Assembly: GCF_010501095.1 (NCBI RefSeq)
Contig: NZ_QVMP01000005.1
Location: 62,001-126,000 of the forward strand
Reading direction: 5' to 3'
Source of the DNA: Dysgonomonas sp. 520
GTDB lineage: Bacteria; Bacteroidota; Bacteroidia; Bacteroidales; Dysgonomonadaceae
Length of the DNA stretch: 64,000 nt
Shown: positions 1-9,207 of the stretch, piece by piece
How the letters are laid out: each line of letters begins with the position of its first letter
How positions within the stretch are numbered: the first letter of the stretch is position 1
Position numbers and translations under genes: made by a program
Notes under the pieces: model-generated
Databases searched by the model: none
What the model saw: the letters and a program-made list of their open reading frames with translations, nothing else
Told to the model about the DNA's origin: nothing

Positions 1-214
1 TCATAATAGCATCTTCTATATTTTCAAACCTTTCCCAATAGATAAGGTAAAATGTTTTATACTTGCTAGAGAAAGACATATTTTGATACTGATCTTTTTC
101 TTGATGCTCATATAATCTCCTTTCTAGATCATTGGTTACACCTACATATAAAACATTTCTGTTGCGATTAGTAAGGATGTAAACAAAGTAATTGTGCAAT
201 CCTAAAGGTTTCAT
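1..214 (-). CDS. GIY-YIG nuclease domain protein (3' end cut by window edge)
   Basis: The reading frame starts at an ATG at 214 and stays open to base 1, giving 71 residues. It opens with YFVYILTNRNRNVLYVGVTN, the GIY-YIG fold in its small stand-alone (UvrC-N/URI) form: YFVYIL stands for the GIY strand, VLYVGVT for the YIG strand, followed by LERRLYEH with the conserved Arg and His. Stand-alone proteins of this family are about 80-100 residues, so little is missing. Whether they cut DNA in the cell is not known for most members. The gene is followed upstream by a repeat element and is not obviously in an operon with ftsK. Confidence 0.85.
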   Translation of the reverse strand, partial: MKPLGLHNYFVYILTNRNRNVLYVGVTNDLERRLYEHQEKDQYQNMSFSSKYKTFYLIYWERFENIEDAIM

Positions 215-235
215 CCTTGTATTTAAATAATTTTT

Positions 236-332
236 GTCATTGAGTCGCCGTCGCTCCTCGAACGTTGTTTCTGAACATAGTGAAGAATCTGTTTGTAAGT
301 AACCAGATCCTTCGTTTCACTCAGGATGACAA
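236..332. repeat. Interspersed inverted-repeat element, family A
   Basis: Two arms, one reading GAACATAGTGAAGAATCTG and the other CAGATCCTTCGTTTCACTC then AGGATGACA, form an imperfect inverted repeat. Related copies lie at 8978-9053, 10716-10775 and 40291-40363, with half copies near 3368, 3552, 36610 and 39112. They always lie between genes, mostly near gene 3' ends, so some may act as transcription terminators. Confidence 0.7.
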
Positions 333-390
333 AATAAATTAATGTTCTATTAAAGTTAAGACATTAAAAAACGAAAAAAGTTTAATAAAA

Positions 391-2997
391 CTATAAACCT
401 TTCATCGAGTTTAGTTTTTGTTCCAAGCTATATTCATCGCCGATATAGACTTCCCTTGGCTTGCTGCCTTGCGTAGGACCCACTACTCCCGCTGCTTCCA
501 ATTGATCCATCAGGCGACCGGCACGGTTATATCCGATCGAAAATTTACGCTGAATGAGCGACGTTGAACCTTGCTGATGAATAACGATCAGGCGTGCAGC
601 TTCGTCAAACAAAGGGTCTTTGTCGTTCAGATCTACACTTCCGGCTTTGTCGTCACCTGCATCGGTCACAAATTCGGGCAGTTCGAAAGCATGAGAGTAA
701 CCTTGTTGGCTGCCGATGTATTGGGCGATGCCTTCCACTTCCGGCGTATCGACAAATGCACACTGAACACGCACCAAGTCGCTGCCTTGCGAGAATAACA
801 TGTCTCCACGACCTATAAGCTGATTTGCTCCTGCCATATCCAGAATAGTACGTGAATCTATCTGAGATGTAACACGGAAAGCCATACGGGCGGGGAAGTT
901 GGCCTTGATGGTTCCTGTGATGATATTTGTTGTCGGACGCTGTGTTGCAATAATCATGTGTATACCTACTGCTCGTGCCTTCTGGGCGATACGGGCAATA
1001 GGCAGTTCTATCTCTTTGCCTGCCGTCATTATCAAGTCTCCAAACTCGTCTATCACGACAACTATGTATGGCAGATACCTGTGACCTTTTACCGGACTTA
1101 ACCTGCGCTTTATAAACTTTTCGTTATATTCTTTTATCGTGCGCACACTTGCACCCATTAGCAGCTCGTAGCGGTCGTCCATTTCCTTGGTTAAGGAATT
1201 GAGCGTCTGAGTAACTTTTGTTACATCCGTGATAATCGCTTTTTCCGCATCGGGTAGTTTTGCCAGATAATGTTTTTCGATGGTAGAATAAATATTAAAC
1301 TCTACCATTTTAGGATCGACAAGCACCATCTTCATTTCGGCAGGATGCTTTTTATACAGAAGCGATGTTATGATGGCATTCAGTCCCACCGATTTACCCT
1401 GACCTGTTGCCCCTGCTACCAGAAGGTGAGGCATCTTGCAAAGGTCGAACATGAAAATCTCGTTCGTAATCGTTTTTCCTAAAGCGACAGGCAGATCCAG
1501 AGTAGACTCCTGAAAACGTTTCGAGGCAATTACCGATTGCATTGATACAATCTGAGGGTCTTTATTTGGCACTTCAATACCAATTGTTCCTTTACCCGGC
1601 ATCGGCGCAATGATACGGATACCCAATGCCGCAAGGCTCAGGGCGATATCATCTTCAAGATTTCTGATCTTGGAAATACGTACTCCGGCCTGAGGTACAA
1701 TTTCATACAATGTGATTGTAGGACCTACTGTTGCTTTTATGGAAGTGATTTCTATGCCATAATCTTTCAGCGTTTTGATGATCTTCTCTTTATTGGCTCG
1801 TTGTTCTTCCATGTCTACACCATGTCCTGAGGTATCGTATACTTTCAACAAGTCGAGTGACGGAGATTTGTAAGAAGATAAATCTTTTGTCGGGTCGTAA
1901 TCTTCCATCTCTACCTCTTCTTCCCAACTTTCGGGATCGGTTTGTTGCGGCTCAGGTTCTCTGTCTACCGTTGGTTGCGGAGGTGTAGTCGTCGTTGGTT
2001 GTGGTGCTATGTATGTCTCTTCTATTTGAGGTACAACAACCTCAAAATCGTCTTCTATGCTCAATGCCGGTTTGGCCGGCGCAGGTTTTGTTCTGCTTGG
2101 AGGGGGTGTTGAGGGGATGTCTATCGAAAAATCAACCACCGGAGATGGCTCTTCTGTTGCGTTGTTGAAAGGAATAACGTCATCTTCTTCCTCGTCTTCC
2201 TCTTTGCCATGCTTGATTAATGCAAAAATGCGTTGGAAGAATGATGGCTTATCTTCTTCTTCGTTCTCCTCATTTTCTTCTATCGTCTCAGGCTCATTGT
2301 CATTTTTCTTTGTTGCCAGTTGTAATGGTTTCTGGAAAATATTGCGGAAAAATTCGACAGATGCTTTTTTCGTTATGAGAATGAAAATAACAAACAGAAG
2401 GATGACGATTAGTATCATTCCCGGTTTTCCGAAAGCGCTTTCCATAGAGTTCACTATGGTTGAACCATGACTGCCTCCCCACCTGATGAAAGAGGTGTTG
2501 TCTTCCGGATTAGGATATATGGCACTTTGCAAGAATGAAAAAGTGATGGAACCCCATATCAATACAAAAGAAAAGATGAGGAATGTTCTGATAAGCGAAC
2601 ATTTCCACACACGCATAAGCCTCAAACCGATCAGGGCTATATACACAGGAATGAGCAGGGAGAATATCCCCATAAATTTATTGATAAGTTGTTCGGAAAC
2701 AAAAGCTCCTGTTGTGCCTGTCCAGTTTTTTATTCCGAGTTTGTTGCCGATAAGCTCGGTGAAAGACTTGTTTATTATTTTGCTCTGATCTTCTGCTCCT
2801 GTGAAGAAGAAAGAAATCATTCCGATGAGGATATAGATGGCAACGAAAAGAATACAAATACCTATCACAAAACTGCCAATATCACTTTTCAGAAAATTAA
2901 CAATGCTCCTGAAAAATGATTTTTTTCCTTTCTTGGTATTGGTCTTTGTGCTTCGGGTGTTGGGTTTCTTTCTCGTTGCTGGTTTCTTTTTCGCCAT
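391..2997 (-). CDS. ftsK: DNA translocase FtsK
   Basis: FtsK/SpoIIIE-type translocase of 868 residues that pumps chromosome termini across the division septum. It has a basic, Ala/Lys/Thr-rich N-terminus, four membrane segments (about residues 40-66, 103-125, 138-156 and 190-212) and an acidic, Pro-rich linker (about 230-390). The RecA-like motor carries Walker A GATGQGKS near residue 532 and Walker B VVVIDEFGDL near 650. A C-terminal winged-helix gamma domain (about 800-860) binds the orienting DNA sequences. Length and order match Bacteroidetes FtsK. Its start faces a divergent intergenic region; the neighbours suggest it is transcribed alone. Confidence 0.97.
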   Translation of the reverse strand: MAKKKPATRKKPNTRSTKTNTKKGKKSFFRSIVNFLKSDIGSFVIGICILFVAIYILIGMISFFFTGAEDQSKIINKSFTELIGNKLGIKNWTGTTGAFVSEQLINKFMGIFSLLIPVYIALIGLRLMRVWKCSLIRTFLIFSFVLIWGSITFSFLQSAIYPNPEDNTSFIRWGGSHGSTIVNSMESAFGKPGMILIVILLFVIFILITKKASVEFFRNIFQKPLQLATKKNDNEPETIEENEENEEEDKPSFFQRIFALIKHGKEEDEEEDDVIPFNNATEEPSPVVDFSIDIPSTPPPSRTKPAPAKPALSIEDDFEVVVPQIEETYIAPQPTTTTPPQPTVDREPEPQQTDPESWEEEVEMEDYDPTKDLSSYKSPSLDLLKVYDTSGHGVDMEEQRANKEKIIKTLKDYGIEITSIKATVGPTITLYEIVPQAGVRISKIRNLEDDIALSLAALGIRIIAPMPGKGTIGIEVPNKDPQIVSMQSVIASKRFQESTLDLPVALGKTITNEIFMFDLCKMPHLLVAGATGQGKSVGLNAIITSLLYKKHPAEMKMVLVDPKMVEFNIYSTIEKHYLAKLPDAEKAIITDVTKVTQTLNSLTKEMDDRYELLMGASVRTIKEYNEKFIKRRLSPVKGHRYLPYIVVVIDEFGDLIMTAGKEIELPIARIAQKARAVGIHMIIATQRPTTNIITGTIKANFPARMAFRVTSQIDSRTILDMAGANQLIGRGDMLFSQGSDLVRVQCAFVDTPEVEGIAQYIGSQQGYSHAFELPEFVTDAGDDKAGSVDLNDKDPLFDEAARLIVIHQQGSTSLIQRKFSIGYNRAGRLMDQLEAAGVVGPTQGSKPREVYIGDEYSLEQKLNSMKGL

Positions 2998-3094
2998 TTA
3001 TGTAGTGTGAATATTATACGTCAATAAGCAACAAAGGTACAAAATCTTTTATCTTTTCTTTTATTCGCAAGCGGTGAATTATAAAATATTGTAT

Positions 3095-3270
3095 ATCTTT
3101 GCAGCTTAAACGAATAAACTACTCCGATGAAAATATCTAAGTAAAAAATGATGGTTAAGACACCATCTTGTAGCTGAGAAAAATCTCAGGCATTTGGTTC
3201 AATAAATTATCAACATCCGGTGGCAGGCGCCCTATTCTACGGTCTGTTGCTGTTAACTTAGAAATCATGT
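3095..3270 (+). ncRNA. Candidate structured transcript between ftsK and the ABC-F gene
   Basis: A TATCTTTG box at about 3092-3099 matches the Bacteroidetes -7 element on the plus strand. Downstream there is no coding frame but two clean hairpins: GATGGT/ACCATC with a TAAGAC loop, then CTGAGA/TCTCAG with an AAAA loop, then a GC-rich GGTGGCAGGCGCCC stretch. A stand-alone small RNA or an antisense leader to ftsK are possible; I do not recognise a known family. Confidence 0.3.
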
Positions 3271-3367
3271 AATTAATTATTTCTTCCTCGAAAACATTTT
3301 CAGATATGTTTTTATTGTACTAAGCAGCTTTAATAGGCTGTTTAGATAGGCTTCATTTGCAGAATTG

Positions 3368-3735
3368 TCATCCTGAACGTTAGTGAAGGATCCTTGTTCT
3401 TCGGGATTTGTAACCCTGAAGCTGTTATTTCCCGGATTTAAAATCCGGATAGCAGGCAAGCATGGGATTGCAAATCCCATGCGACGGCAGGTGTGTTTGT
3501 AGGGGCAGGCCTCTGGTCTGCCCGAAAGATTTGTCTTTGACACACTTTCTTGTCATCCTGAACAGAGTGAAGGATCTGGATAAATAGTAGACAAGTAGAC
3601 AAGTAGACAAGTAGACAAGTAGACAAGTAGACAAGTAGACAAGTGGACGAGTGAAAAGACTAGTGTCTTGTACCTTGTTTACTAGATATAGACGTCCTGT
3701 TGTCAGTATGACAAAACAACTACTGATTCGCATTT
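3368..3735. repeat. Intergenic repeat mosaic (copy 1)
   Basis: Most of this non-coding stretch is repeats: family A half copies at 3368 and 3552, then three successive palindromes at 3402-3418 (GGG..TTTGTAACCC type), 3432-3448 (CCGGATTTAAAATCCGG) and 3461-3481 (ATGGGATT..AATCCCAT type). A GGGGCAGG/CTGCCC hairpin follows, and the stretch ends with AACTACTGATTCGCATT at 3718-3734. The same modules recur at 8758-8913, 31214-31278 and 47526-47723. Apparent short reading frames across it are not credible genes. Confidence 0.8.
3587..3650. repeat. 8-bp tandem repeat (GTAGACAA)n
   Basis: Seven exact head-to-tail copies of GTAGACAA fill 3587-3642, and a degenerate eighth (GTGGACGA) follows. The array sits about 110 bases upstream of the ABC-F start, inside the repeat mosaic. 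Confidence 0.95.
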
Positions 3736-3756
3736 TTAATCCATTATTATTTTATC

Positions 3757-5346
3757 ATGAGTATTACTATCAACAATATATCATACATTCATTCAGATAA
3801 AGAAACATTGTTTCAAAATATAAGTTTTTCTGTCCCGACAGCGCAAAAAGTTTCATTGATCGGGAAAAACGGTTCGGGCAAGTCAACTCTGTTGAAGATT
3901 ATAGCAGGGAAGTTATCTCCGTCGTCGGGCGAAATAATTTCGTCTGATAAACCATATTATATTCCCCAGCATTTTGGGCAATATGACAATTTAACCATAT
4001 CTCAGGCATTGGGAATTGAAGATAAGCTTAACGCATTGCATGCAATTCTGGGTGGTGATGCAAGCCAGCTGAACTTCGATTTGCTCAACGATGATTGGGA
4101 TATTGAGGAAAGAGCTTTGGCGGCTCTTGCATCGTGGGGATTGCAACATCTTGGCTTGTCCGATCAGATGGAGTTTCTGAGTGGTGGCGAAAAAACAAAG
4201 GTTTTTCTGTCAGGAATAAATATTCATTCACCCTCAGTTGTGCTTCTGGATGAACCTACCAATCATTTGGATGCAGACGCCAGGCATCAATTATACGAAC
4301 TTATTGAATCGGGACGATCTACAATTATAGTTGTTAGCCATGACAGAACATTGCTCAACCTGATCAGCCTGACTTATGAGTTGCATAAGGGTGGGGTGGA
4401 GATGTATGGCGGAAATTATGAGTTTTATAAAATCCAGAAAGAAGAGCAATTGCAGGCTTTGCAGGCTCAGTTGGAAGACAAAGAAAAGGCGTTGCGACAG
4501 GCAAAAAAAGTTGCACGAGAGGCTGCCGAGCGAAAACAACGGATGGATGCCCGTGGGCAGAAGAAGCAAATAAAGGAAGGTACTCCCCGCATTATGATGA
4601 ATACGATAAAGAACCGTGCCGAAGCGAGCGCATCGAAGTTGAAAGATGTGCATGCCGATAAAATGGGAGGAATATCGGACGATTTGAGGCAAATACGCCA
4701 GAAGTTGCCTGAAGGCAAAGAAATGAAGCTGAATTTTGAAGATGCTAACCTACATTCGGGTAAAATATTGGTGACGGCAAAAGATATTAATTTTGGTTAT
4801 TCCTCTGAAATGTTGTGGGATAGTCCTCTCAGTTTTCAAATAAAAAGTGGCGACCGAATTGCGATTAAGGGCGGAAACGGAAAGGGTAAAACTACATTAC
4901 TTAACATTATACAGGGAAAACTTGAACCCAAACAGGGTGATATAGTTCGTGCCGATTTTAGTAGTTTGTATGTTGATCAGGAATATTCAATCATTGACAA
5001 CAGTCTTACGGTTTTGGAGCAGATCCAGCATTTTAATTCGATGAATTTGTTGGAACACGAGATAAAAACCATACTTCATCGCTATCTGTTCCCATTTGAT
5101 ACGTGGAATAAAACTTGTGACAAACTGAGTGGCGGTGAAAAAATGCGACTGGTTTTCTGCTGCCTGATGGTAAGCAACAACACTCCTGATGTGTTTGTGT
5201 TGGACGAACCGACTAATAATCTTGATATTCAGAGTTTGGAGATTGTTACGAATGCCATCCGTGATTATAAAGGAACGTTGATTGTTATTTCTCACGATCA
5301 GTATTTTATTCAGGAAGTTGGAGTAAATCAGGAAATAGGAGTTTAA
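3757..5346 (+). CDS. ABC-F family ATPase
   Basis: Soluble protein of 529 residues with two ABC cassettes and no membrane segments, the hallmark of ABC-F proteins that act on the ribosome. Cassette 1 has Walker A GKNGSGKST (about 36-44), signature LSGGEKTK and Walker B LLDEPTNHLD (about 165). Cassette 2 has GGNGKGKTT (about 375), LSGGEKMRL and VLDEPTNNLD (about 480). Between them is a charged coiled-coil linker rich in Lys/Glu/Gln, the P-site tRNA interaction motif region of the family. It could be a housekeeping translation factor (Uup/EttA-like) or a weak antibiotic-protection protein; the sequence alone does not decide. It appears monocistronic. Confidence 0.93.
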   Translation: MSITINNISYIHSDKETLFQNISFSVPTAQKVSLIGKNGSGKSTLLKIIAGKLSPSSGEIISSDKPYYIPQHFGQYDNLTISQALGIEDKLNALHAILGGDASQLNFDLLNDDWDIEERALAALASWGLQHLGLSDQMEFLSGGEKTKVFLSGINIHSPSVVLLDEPTNHLDADARHQLYELIESGRSTIIVVSHDRTLLNLISLTYELHKGGVEMYGGNYEFYKIQKEEQLQALQAQLEDKEKALRQAKKVAREAAERKQRMDARGQKKQIKEGTPRIMMNTIKNRAEASASKLKDVHADKMGGISDDLRQIRQKLPEGKEMKLNFEDANLHSGKILVTAKDINFGYSSEMLWDSPLSFQIKSGDRIAIKGGNGKGKTTLLNIIQGKLEPKQGDIVRADFSSLYVDQEYSIIDNSLTVLEQIQHFNSMNLLEHEIKTILHRYLFPFDTWNKTCDKLSGGEKMRLVFCCLMVSNNTPDVFVLDEPTNNLDIQSLEIVTNAIRDYKGTLIVISHDQYFIQEVGVNQEIGV

Positions 5347-5470
5347 TGGGGTTTTTTGTCGATAGAACTGTGGCTTTTGTCGATTCCGATTGTTGAGAAG
5401 TGATTTTTAGAGGAGTTTTGTAGCGAAATATTAGTAAAAAATGGTTTAAACAAACAACAAAAATTACATT

Positions 5471-5971
5471 ATGAAAAAAATCTTTTATTTATTCTTTGCT
5501 CTTCCTCTTCTTTTTATTTCGTGCGACTCGGACGACGATGAAACTTACGAAAACATCGGGACTGTTGAGGGTGTTTGGGGTATATCTTCCGTTTCGGTAA
5601 ATATAGAAACTGGTAATACGCTGATTGATGCTACATTGAGTGCAGTCCTTTCTACATTTCAGGGATATGCCGCCGCAGCCGAACCGGATGGTTATGATTT
5701 TGATTCGGATGGTACTTTTACCTACTATTTCATCGAAGATAGTGCAATCTCTTCTCAGGGAGAGGGAACGTATAGCCTGACTACCGATTCTTTGTATCTA
5801 ACATATAATGATACACAAACGACAGAAACTTATAAAGTTGTTACAGCAAGTTCGTCAACTTTGCAGATAAGGAAAAGTTACTTGTCGGATCTGGCCAGTT
5901 GGGGTGCGGCACTTGTGGGCATTAATATTGATAGTGCAACAGCAACAATGACTTACGCGAAAAGTAATTGA
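5471..5971 (+). CDS. Lipoprotein, lipocalin-like, unknown function
   Basis: A 166-residue lipoprotein. The N-terminus has a hydrophobic signal and the lipobox LFISC, followed by DSDDDE, an acidic stretch of the kind linked to surface export of lipoproteins in Bacteroidetes. The rest alternates short strands with a G-V-W-G-I-S-S motif after the linker and repeated G-T-Y/F-T/S turns, typical of lipocalin-like beta-barrel lipoproteins. No catalytic motif is visible and the function is unknown. It lies 124 bases after the ABC-F gene, probably with its own promoter. Confidence 0.8.
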   Translation: MKKIFYLFFALPLLFISCDSDDDETYENIGTVEGVWGISSVSVNIETGNTLIDATLSAVLSTFQGYAAAAEPDGYDFDSDGTFTYYFIEDSAISSQGEGTYSLTTDSLYLTYNDTQTTETYKVVTASSSTLQIRKSYLSDLASWGAALVGINIDSATATMTYAKSN

Positions 5972-5999
5972 TAAAAGTATTTTCTTTACGAAATATTTG

Positions 6000-6240
6000 C
6001 AAGAAAATAAATTTGCGTATTCAGACTCGGCTATTGGTCTTATTCGCTACCTGCCACACAGGGCATCCTTAGCATTGGTAAAACCGGAGATAATTCTTTT
6101 TCGGCTCGTACCTCCCTCATTTTCTGGAAGATTTAAATGGCTGCTGACTGATGTGTGTGAAAATCAACTAAGCCGTAAAGGTATACATTTGGTGAAGAAA
6201 GCCTGAGAATTGTGAGTTCTCAGGCTTTCTCTATTTTTTG
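6000..6240 (+). ncRNA. Candidate small RNA ending in a strong terminator
   Basis: Between the lipoprotein and a 14-bp terminator hairpin (6196-6230, then CTATTTTTTG) lie about 200 bases with no convincing gene. A possible promoter (TTG about 20 nt before ATATTTG near 5999) precedes them. The sequence can fold with CGGCT (6028-6032) pairing AGCCG (6171-6175) around inner hairpins, an extended shape not unlike 6S RNA. It may instead be the 3' untranslated region of the lipoprotein mRNA. Confidence 0.3.
6196..6239 (+). terminator. Intrinsic terminator
   Basis: AGAAAGCCTGAGAA pairs perfectly with TTCTCAGGCTTTCT around a 7-nt loop, and a run of six T follows. The T run overlaps the last codons of the converging gene at 6231. 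Confidence 0.9.
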
Positions 6241-6452
6241 TCGAATCTGTCTTTATGAGGTGAATAACGTTTGAAAAATACATAATAGAACAAGTAGAGT
6301 AGTAAGAAGACCGCCGATACGATAAGTATCGTAACGCTTGATTTCCATACAATTGTCCACGAAATGGGTTGAACGCCCCATAGTGCGAGCACCGTCAGAG
6401 TTGCTCCTGTCAGGACAATAACCGTAGAAATGATACCTAGAAAAAATCTCAT
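6231..6452 (-). CDS. Small two-helix membrane protein
   Basis: A 73-residue protein with two hydrophobic helices (about residues 4-26 and 36-59) and a basic C-terminal tail ending in DRFDKK. It has a credible start and length for a small inner-membrane protein, and lies between kup and a terminator. I recognise no family and cannot assign a function. Confidence 0.55.
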   Translation of the reverse strand: MRFFLGIISTVIVLTGATLTVLALWGVQPISWTIVWKSSVTILIVSAVFLLLYLFYYVFFKRYSPHKDRFDKK

Positions 6453-6625
6453 AATTGCCTCTGTTTTAGATGTGAAAATATTTTAAGGTCGAAGACCTTT
6501 CTATCGTTTTGGTTGCCGAAGTAACTTCGGTGAGTGATAATTTGAAACAACGTTTACAAGAATAAAGCGTATGATTAGTTTCAACCGAAACCTTAAAAGT
6601 AATAAAATACAAGAGAAAAATGACC

Positions 6626-8599
6626 TTATTCCGCATCTTTTTCCGATTCGGAAATATCTATTAACTTTCTCAGATCGTGAGAACCCGATTTCATCGACAC
6701 CAGAGGGACGGTTTCAACCATTGCAAATGATGGATCTATGTCGTACATCTGTGTGTCGGACGTGCTAAGTTTTTTTACCAAATTATAGCACGCAAGAATA
6801 ATCCTTTGTTTTATGTTAAGGTCTACATTTCTGAAGATACGGTCAACCACAACAAATTTGAAGTCTCCCCGCATGCCTTTCATTGAAGGATAACGGGATG
6901 ACAGATCAACCACGCCTCTTCGCTCCAATTCGTTCGTTATCAGGTGAACAAACTGATCTGTATGTACTCCGACCTTAAATCCGACCAGTATATTTATCCT
7001 GAAAATCTTTTTAGGCAGAAGGGTTTTCACTGAATATTCGAAATCGTAAGGCGAATCAGTCCTTTTAATGTTGATAAACCAATAGGTGTCGGCTCTTTTT
7101 GGTTGTTTGCTGAATAAGGAATAGGTGATCTTGTTTTCGAGCGAATATGTCTTGTTGGCACGTGTAATGAACACCAGATTGGTGGCTGTTTTGGCTATCT
7201 CGGTGTCCTCGCTCACCCTGTTTATCTTGTCTATATAAGCATCATCCACAGTGTCGTATGCTGTATAATGGCTCTTTATCCGCCTGCCGTTGTACCACGA
7301 ATACATCATGAAGAATATGACTCCGGCAATTAGGATGGATGCAAAACCTCCGTGTGCAAATTTTTGCATATTGGCAAGGAAGAAACTAACCTCAATGATC
7401 GTAAAAAATATTGTCAGGCCTATTCTACCCCATCGTGGTATGCCCATCTTTTCCATGTAAAGGAACAGGAGGATAGTGGTCATCAACATACTTAAGGTGA
7501 TGGAAAGCCCGTATGCCGCTTCAAGGTTGGTCGACGATTGGAATGTGAGCACAATAATGATGCACGAAATCATCAGAAACCAGTTTACCGAGGGGATAAA
7601 CATCTGCCCTTTTATTCGTGTCGGATATTTGATTTTTACGTTTGGCCAGAGATTGAGGGAAATGGCTTCGCTGATTATTGTATACGACCCGCTAATCAAA
7701 GCTTGTGATGCTATAATTGCGGCTAATGTGGCTAATATAACTCCGGCAAAATTGAACCACGAAGGCATCATTGCAAAAAATGGATTAACACCGACATTGA
7801 TAAGTGAAGGATTGTCAATAATCCAGGCAGCTTGCCCTAAATAATTCAGAATAAGCATACTTTTAACAAAAGTCCAAGATACTCTGATGTTTTTCAATCC
7901 TGTATGCCCCAGATCGGAATAAAGAGCTTCCGCCCCTGTTGTACACAGAAATACAGCACCAAGTATGATCATCGTGTGCGGTGCTTCGATCAGGAAATGA
8001 ATAGCGTAATATGGGTTAATGGCTTTCAAAACGGAAAAGTCATGCACAAACTGATTCAGCCCTAAAACGCCCAATGTGATGAACCATACAAGCATAATAG
8101 TGCCATAGAACCGTCCTAAAGAACTAGTACCTAGTGGTTGAACAAGAAATATGCCTATTATAATTGCTATGGATATGGGAATTACAGGTATGCTTGGCAC
8201 TAAGGTGTTAAGTCCTTCCATTGCAGTCATTACGGTGATTGCGGGGGTAATAACTCCATCGGCAAGCAGTGTGGCTGCTCCTACTGCTGCAATTACGTAT
8301 GCCCAGCGATGTTTTTTTCTGATAAGAGCATAGAGAGACAAAATGCCGCCTTCGCCCTTGTTGTCGGCACGCAGGGTTATCACCACATACTTGAGGGTGG
8401 TTTGTATGGTCAAAGTCCAGAAAACACAGGAAACAGCACCCAATATATAGTCAGGTCGTGCCATGTCGCTTTGCGGTAACGCCCCGATGATGGCTTTCAT
8501 TACATATAGAGGAGATGTTCCGATATCGCCGAAAACGACTCCGATTGCTAAAACGATTCCGAAAACGCCAAAAGGGACTTTATGCTTTGTACTTCCCAT
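6626..8599 (-). CDS. kup: Potassium uptake protein, Kup family
   Basis: A 657-residue Kup/HAK/KT potassium transporter, thought to bring in K+ with protons. It begins with the family signature VFGDIGTSPLYV (about residues 23-34). Twelve hydrophobic segments run to about residue 440, with the conserved GEGGILSLYAL loop and the GVITPAITV motif. A soluble C-terminal domain follows. Length is normal for bacterial Kup (620-660). No partner gene is adjacent, and it is probably transcribed alone from the region upstream of 8599. Confidence 0.96.
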   Translation of the reverse strand: MGSTKHKVPFGVFGIVLAIGVVFGDIGTSPLYVMKAIIGALPQSDMARPDYILGAVSCVFWTLTIQTTLKYVVITLRADNKGEGGILSLYALIRKKHRWAYVIAAVGAATLLADGVITPAITVMTAMEGLNTLVPSIPVIPISIAIIIGIFLVQPLGTSSLGRFYGTIMLVWFITLGVLGLNQFVHDFSVLKAINPYYAIHFLIEAPHTMIILGAVFLCTTGAEALYSDLGHTGLKNIRVSWTFVKSMLILNYLGQAAWIIDNPSLINVGVNPFFAMMPSWFNFAGVILATLAAIIASQALISGSYTIISEAISLNLWPNVKIKYPTRIKGQMFIPSVNWFLMISCIIIVLTFQSSTNLEAAYGLSITLSMLMTTILLFLYMEKMGIPRWGRIGLTIFFTIIEVSFFLANMQKFAHGGFASILIAGVIFFMMYSWYNGRRIKSHYTAYDTVDDAYIDKINRVSEDTEIAKTATNLVFITRANKTYSLENKITYSLFSKQPKRADTYWFINIKRTDSPYDFEYSVKTLLPKKIFRINILVGFKVGVHTDQFVHLITNELERRGVVDLSSRYPSMKGMRGDFKFVVVDRIFRNVDLNIKQRIILACYNLVKKLSTSDTQMYDIDPSFAMVETVPLVSMKSGSHDLRKLIDISESEKDAE

Positions 8600-8757
8600 A
8601 GTTGTTGATAACGATTTTTTGCATACATAAAGAAAACATAACCATATCTCTTATCTGAACACCGATTTCGAATAAAGGTTCAATAGATGTTGTGTCGAAT
8701 AAAGAACTGTTTGATCTGTTTTCATTAGTTCAGCTTGTATGCTTTAGCCTAATTATT

Positions 8758-9110
8758 AATGAGAATCAGTAGTTGTTTTGTCATGCTGACGACAGGAAGC
8801 ATCTGTAGAACACATAACAGTTATCTTGTTCTTCGGGGTTTGTAACCCCGAAGTTATTATTTCCCGGATTTTAAATCCGGATAGCAGACAAGCATGGGAT
8901 TGTAAATCCCATGCGACGGCAGGTGTTCTAAAAGTAAATTTTGGTATCTTTCTGTCATTGCCTCGCCTTCGCTTCGGCGAACGTTGTTTCTGAACGAAGT
9001 GAAGGATCTGGATTGAAACACACAGATTTTTCACTTCGTTCAAAATGACAAAACGGATATAAGTATTATAACAAATGAATTAACATCAAAGTCTTAAATG
9101 CACTACGGGT
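8758..9110. repeat. Intergenic repeat mosaic (copy 2)
   Basis: The stretch starts with AATGAGAATCAGTAGTT (8758-8774). It then carries the three palindromes at 8831-8853, 8864-8880 and 8893-8913, in the same order and orientation as copy 1, and a family A inverted repeat at 8978-9053. The part from about 8999 to 9110 is closely similar to 40309-40420, including the end AAATGCACYACGGGT. No gene is present between 8600 and 9207. Confidence 0.8.
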
Positions 9111-9143
9111 TAAAGATATTTTAGTTACTTGTCCGATCTCAAT

Positions 9144-9174
9144 TTTGTCCGTAATTTTTGAATAACTATATTTG
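9144..9174 (+). promoter_or_regulatory. Bacteroidetes-type promoter of the HerA-like gene
   Basis: TTTG at 9144-9147, a 19-nt spacer and TATATTTG at 9167-9174 match the sigma-ABfr consensus (TTTG, 19-21 nt, TAnnTTTG) 33 bases before the start codon. Confidence 0.8.
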
Positions 9175-9207
9175 TGAAATCATCATCTAAACAAATGTCA
9201 GGGAAAT

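Noticed and set aside
2057-2470. 137-residue plus-strand frame inside ftsK
   Set aside because: It is the complement of the acidic, low-complexity FtsK linker (Ser runs mirror Glu codons); a shadow frame.
3587-3650. CRISPR array
   Set aside because: Units are 8 bp, contiguous, with no spacers and no cas genes.
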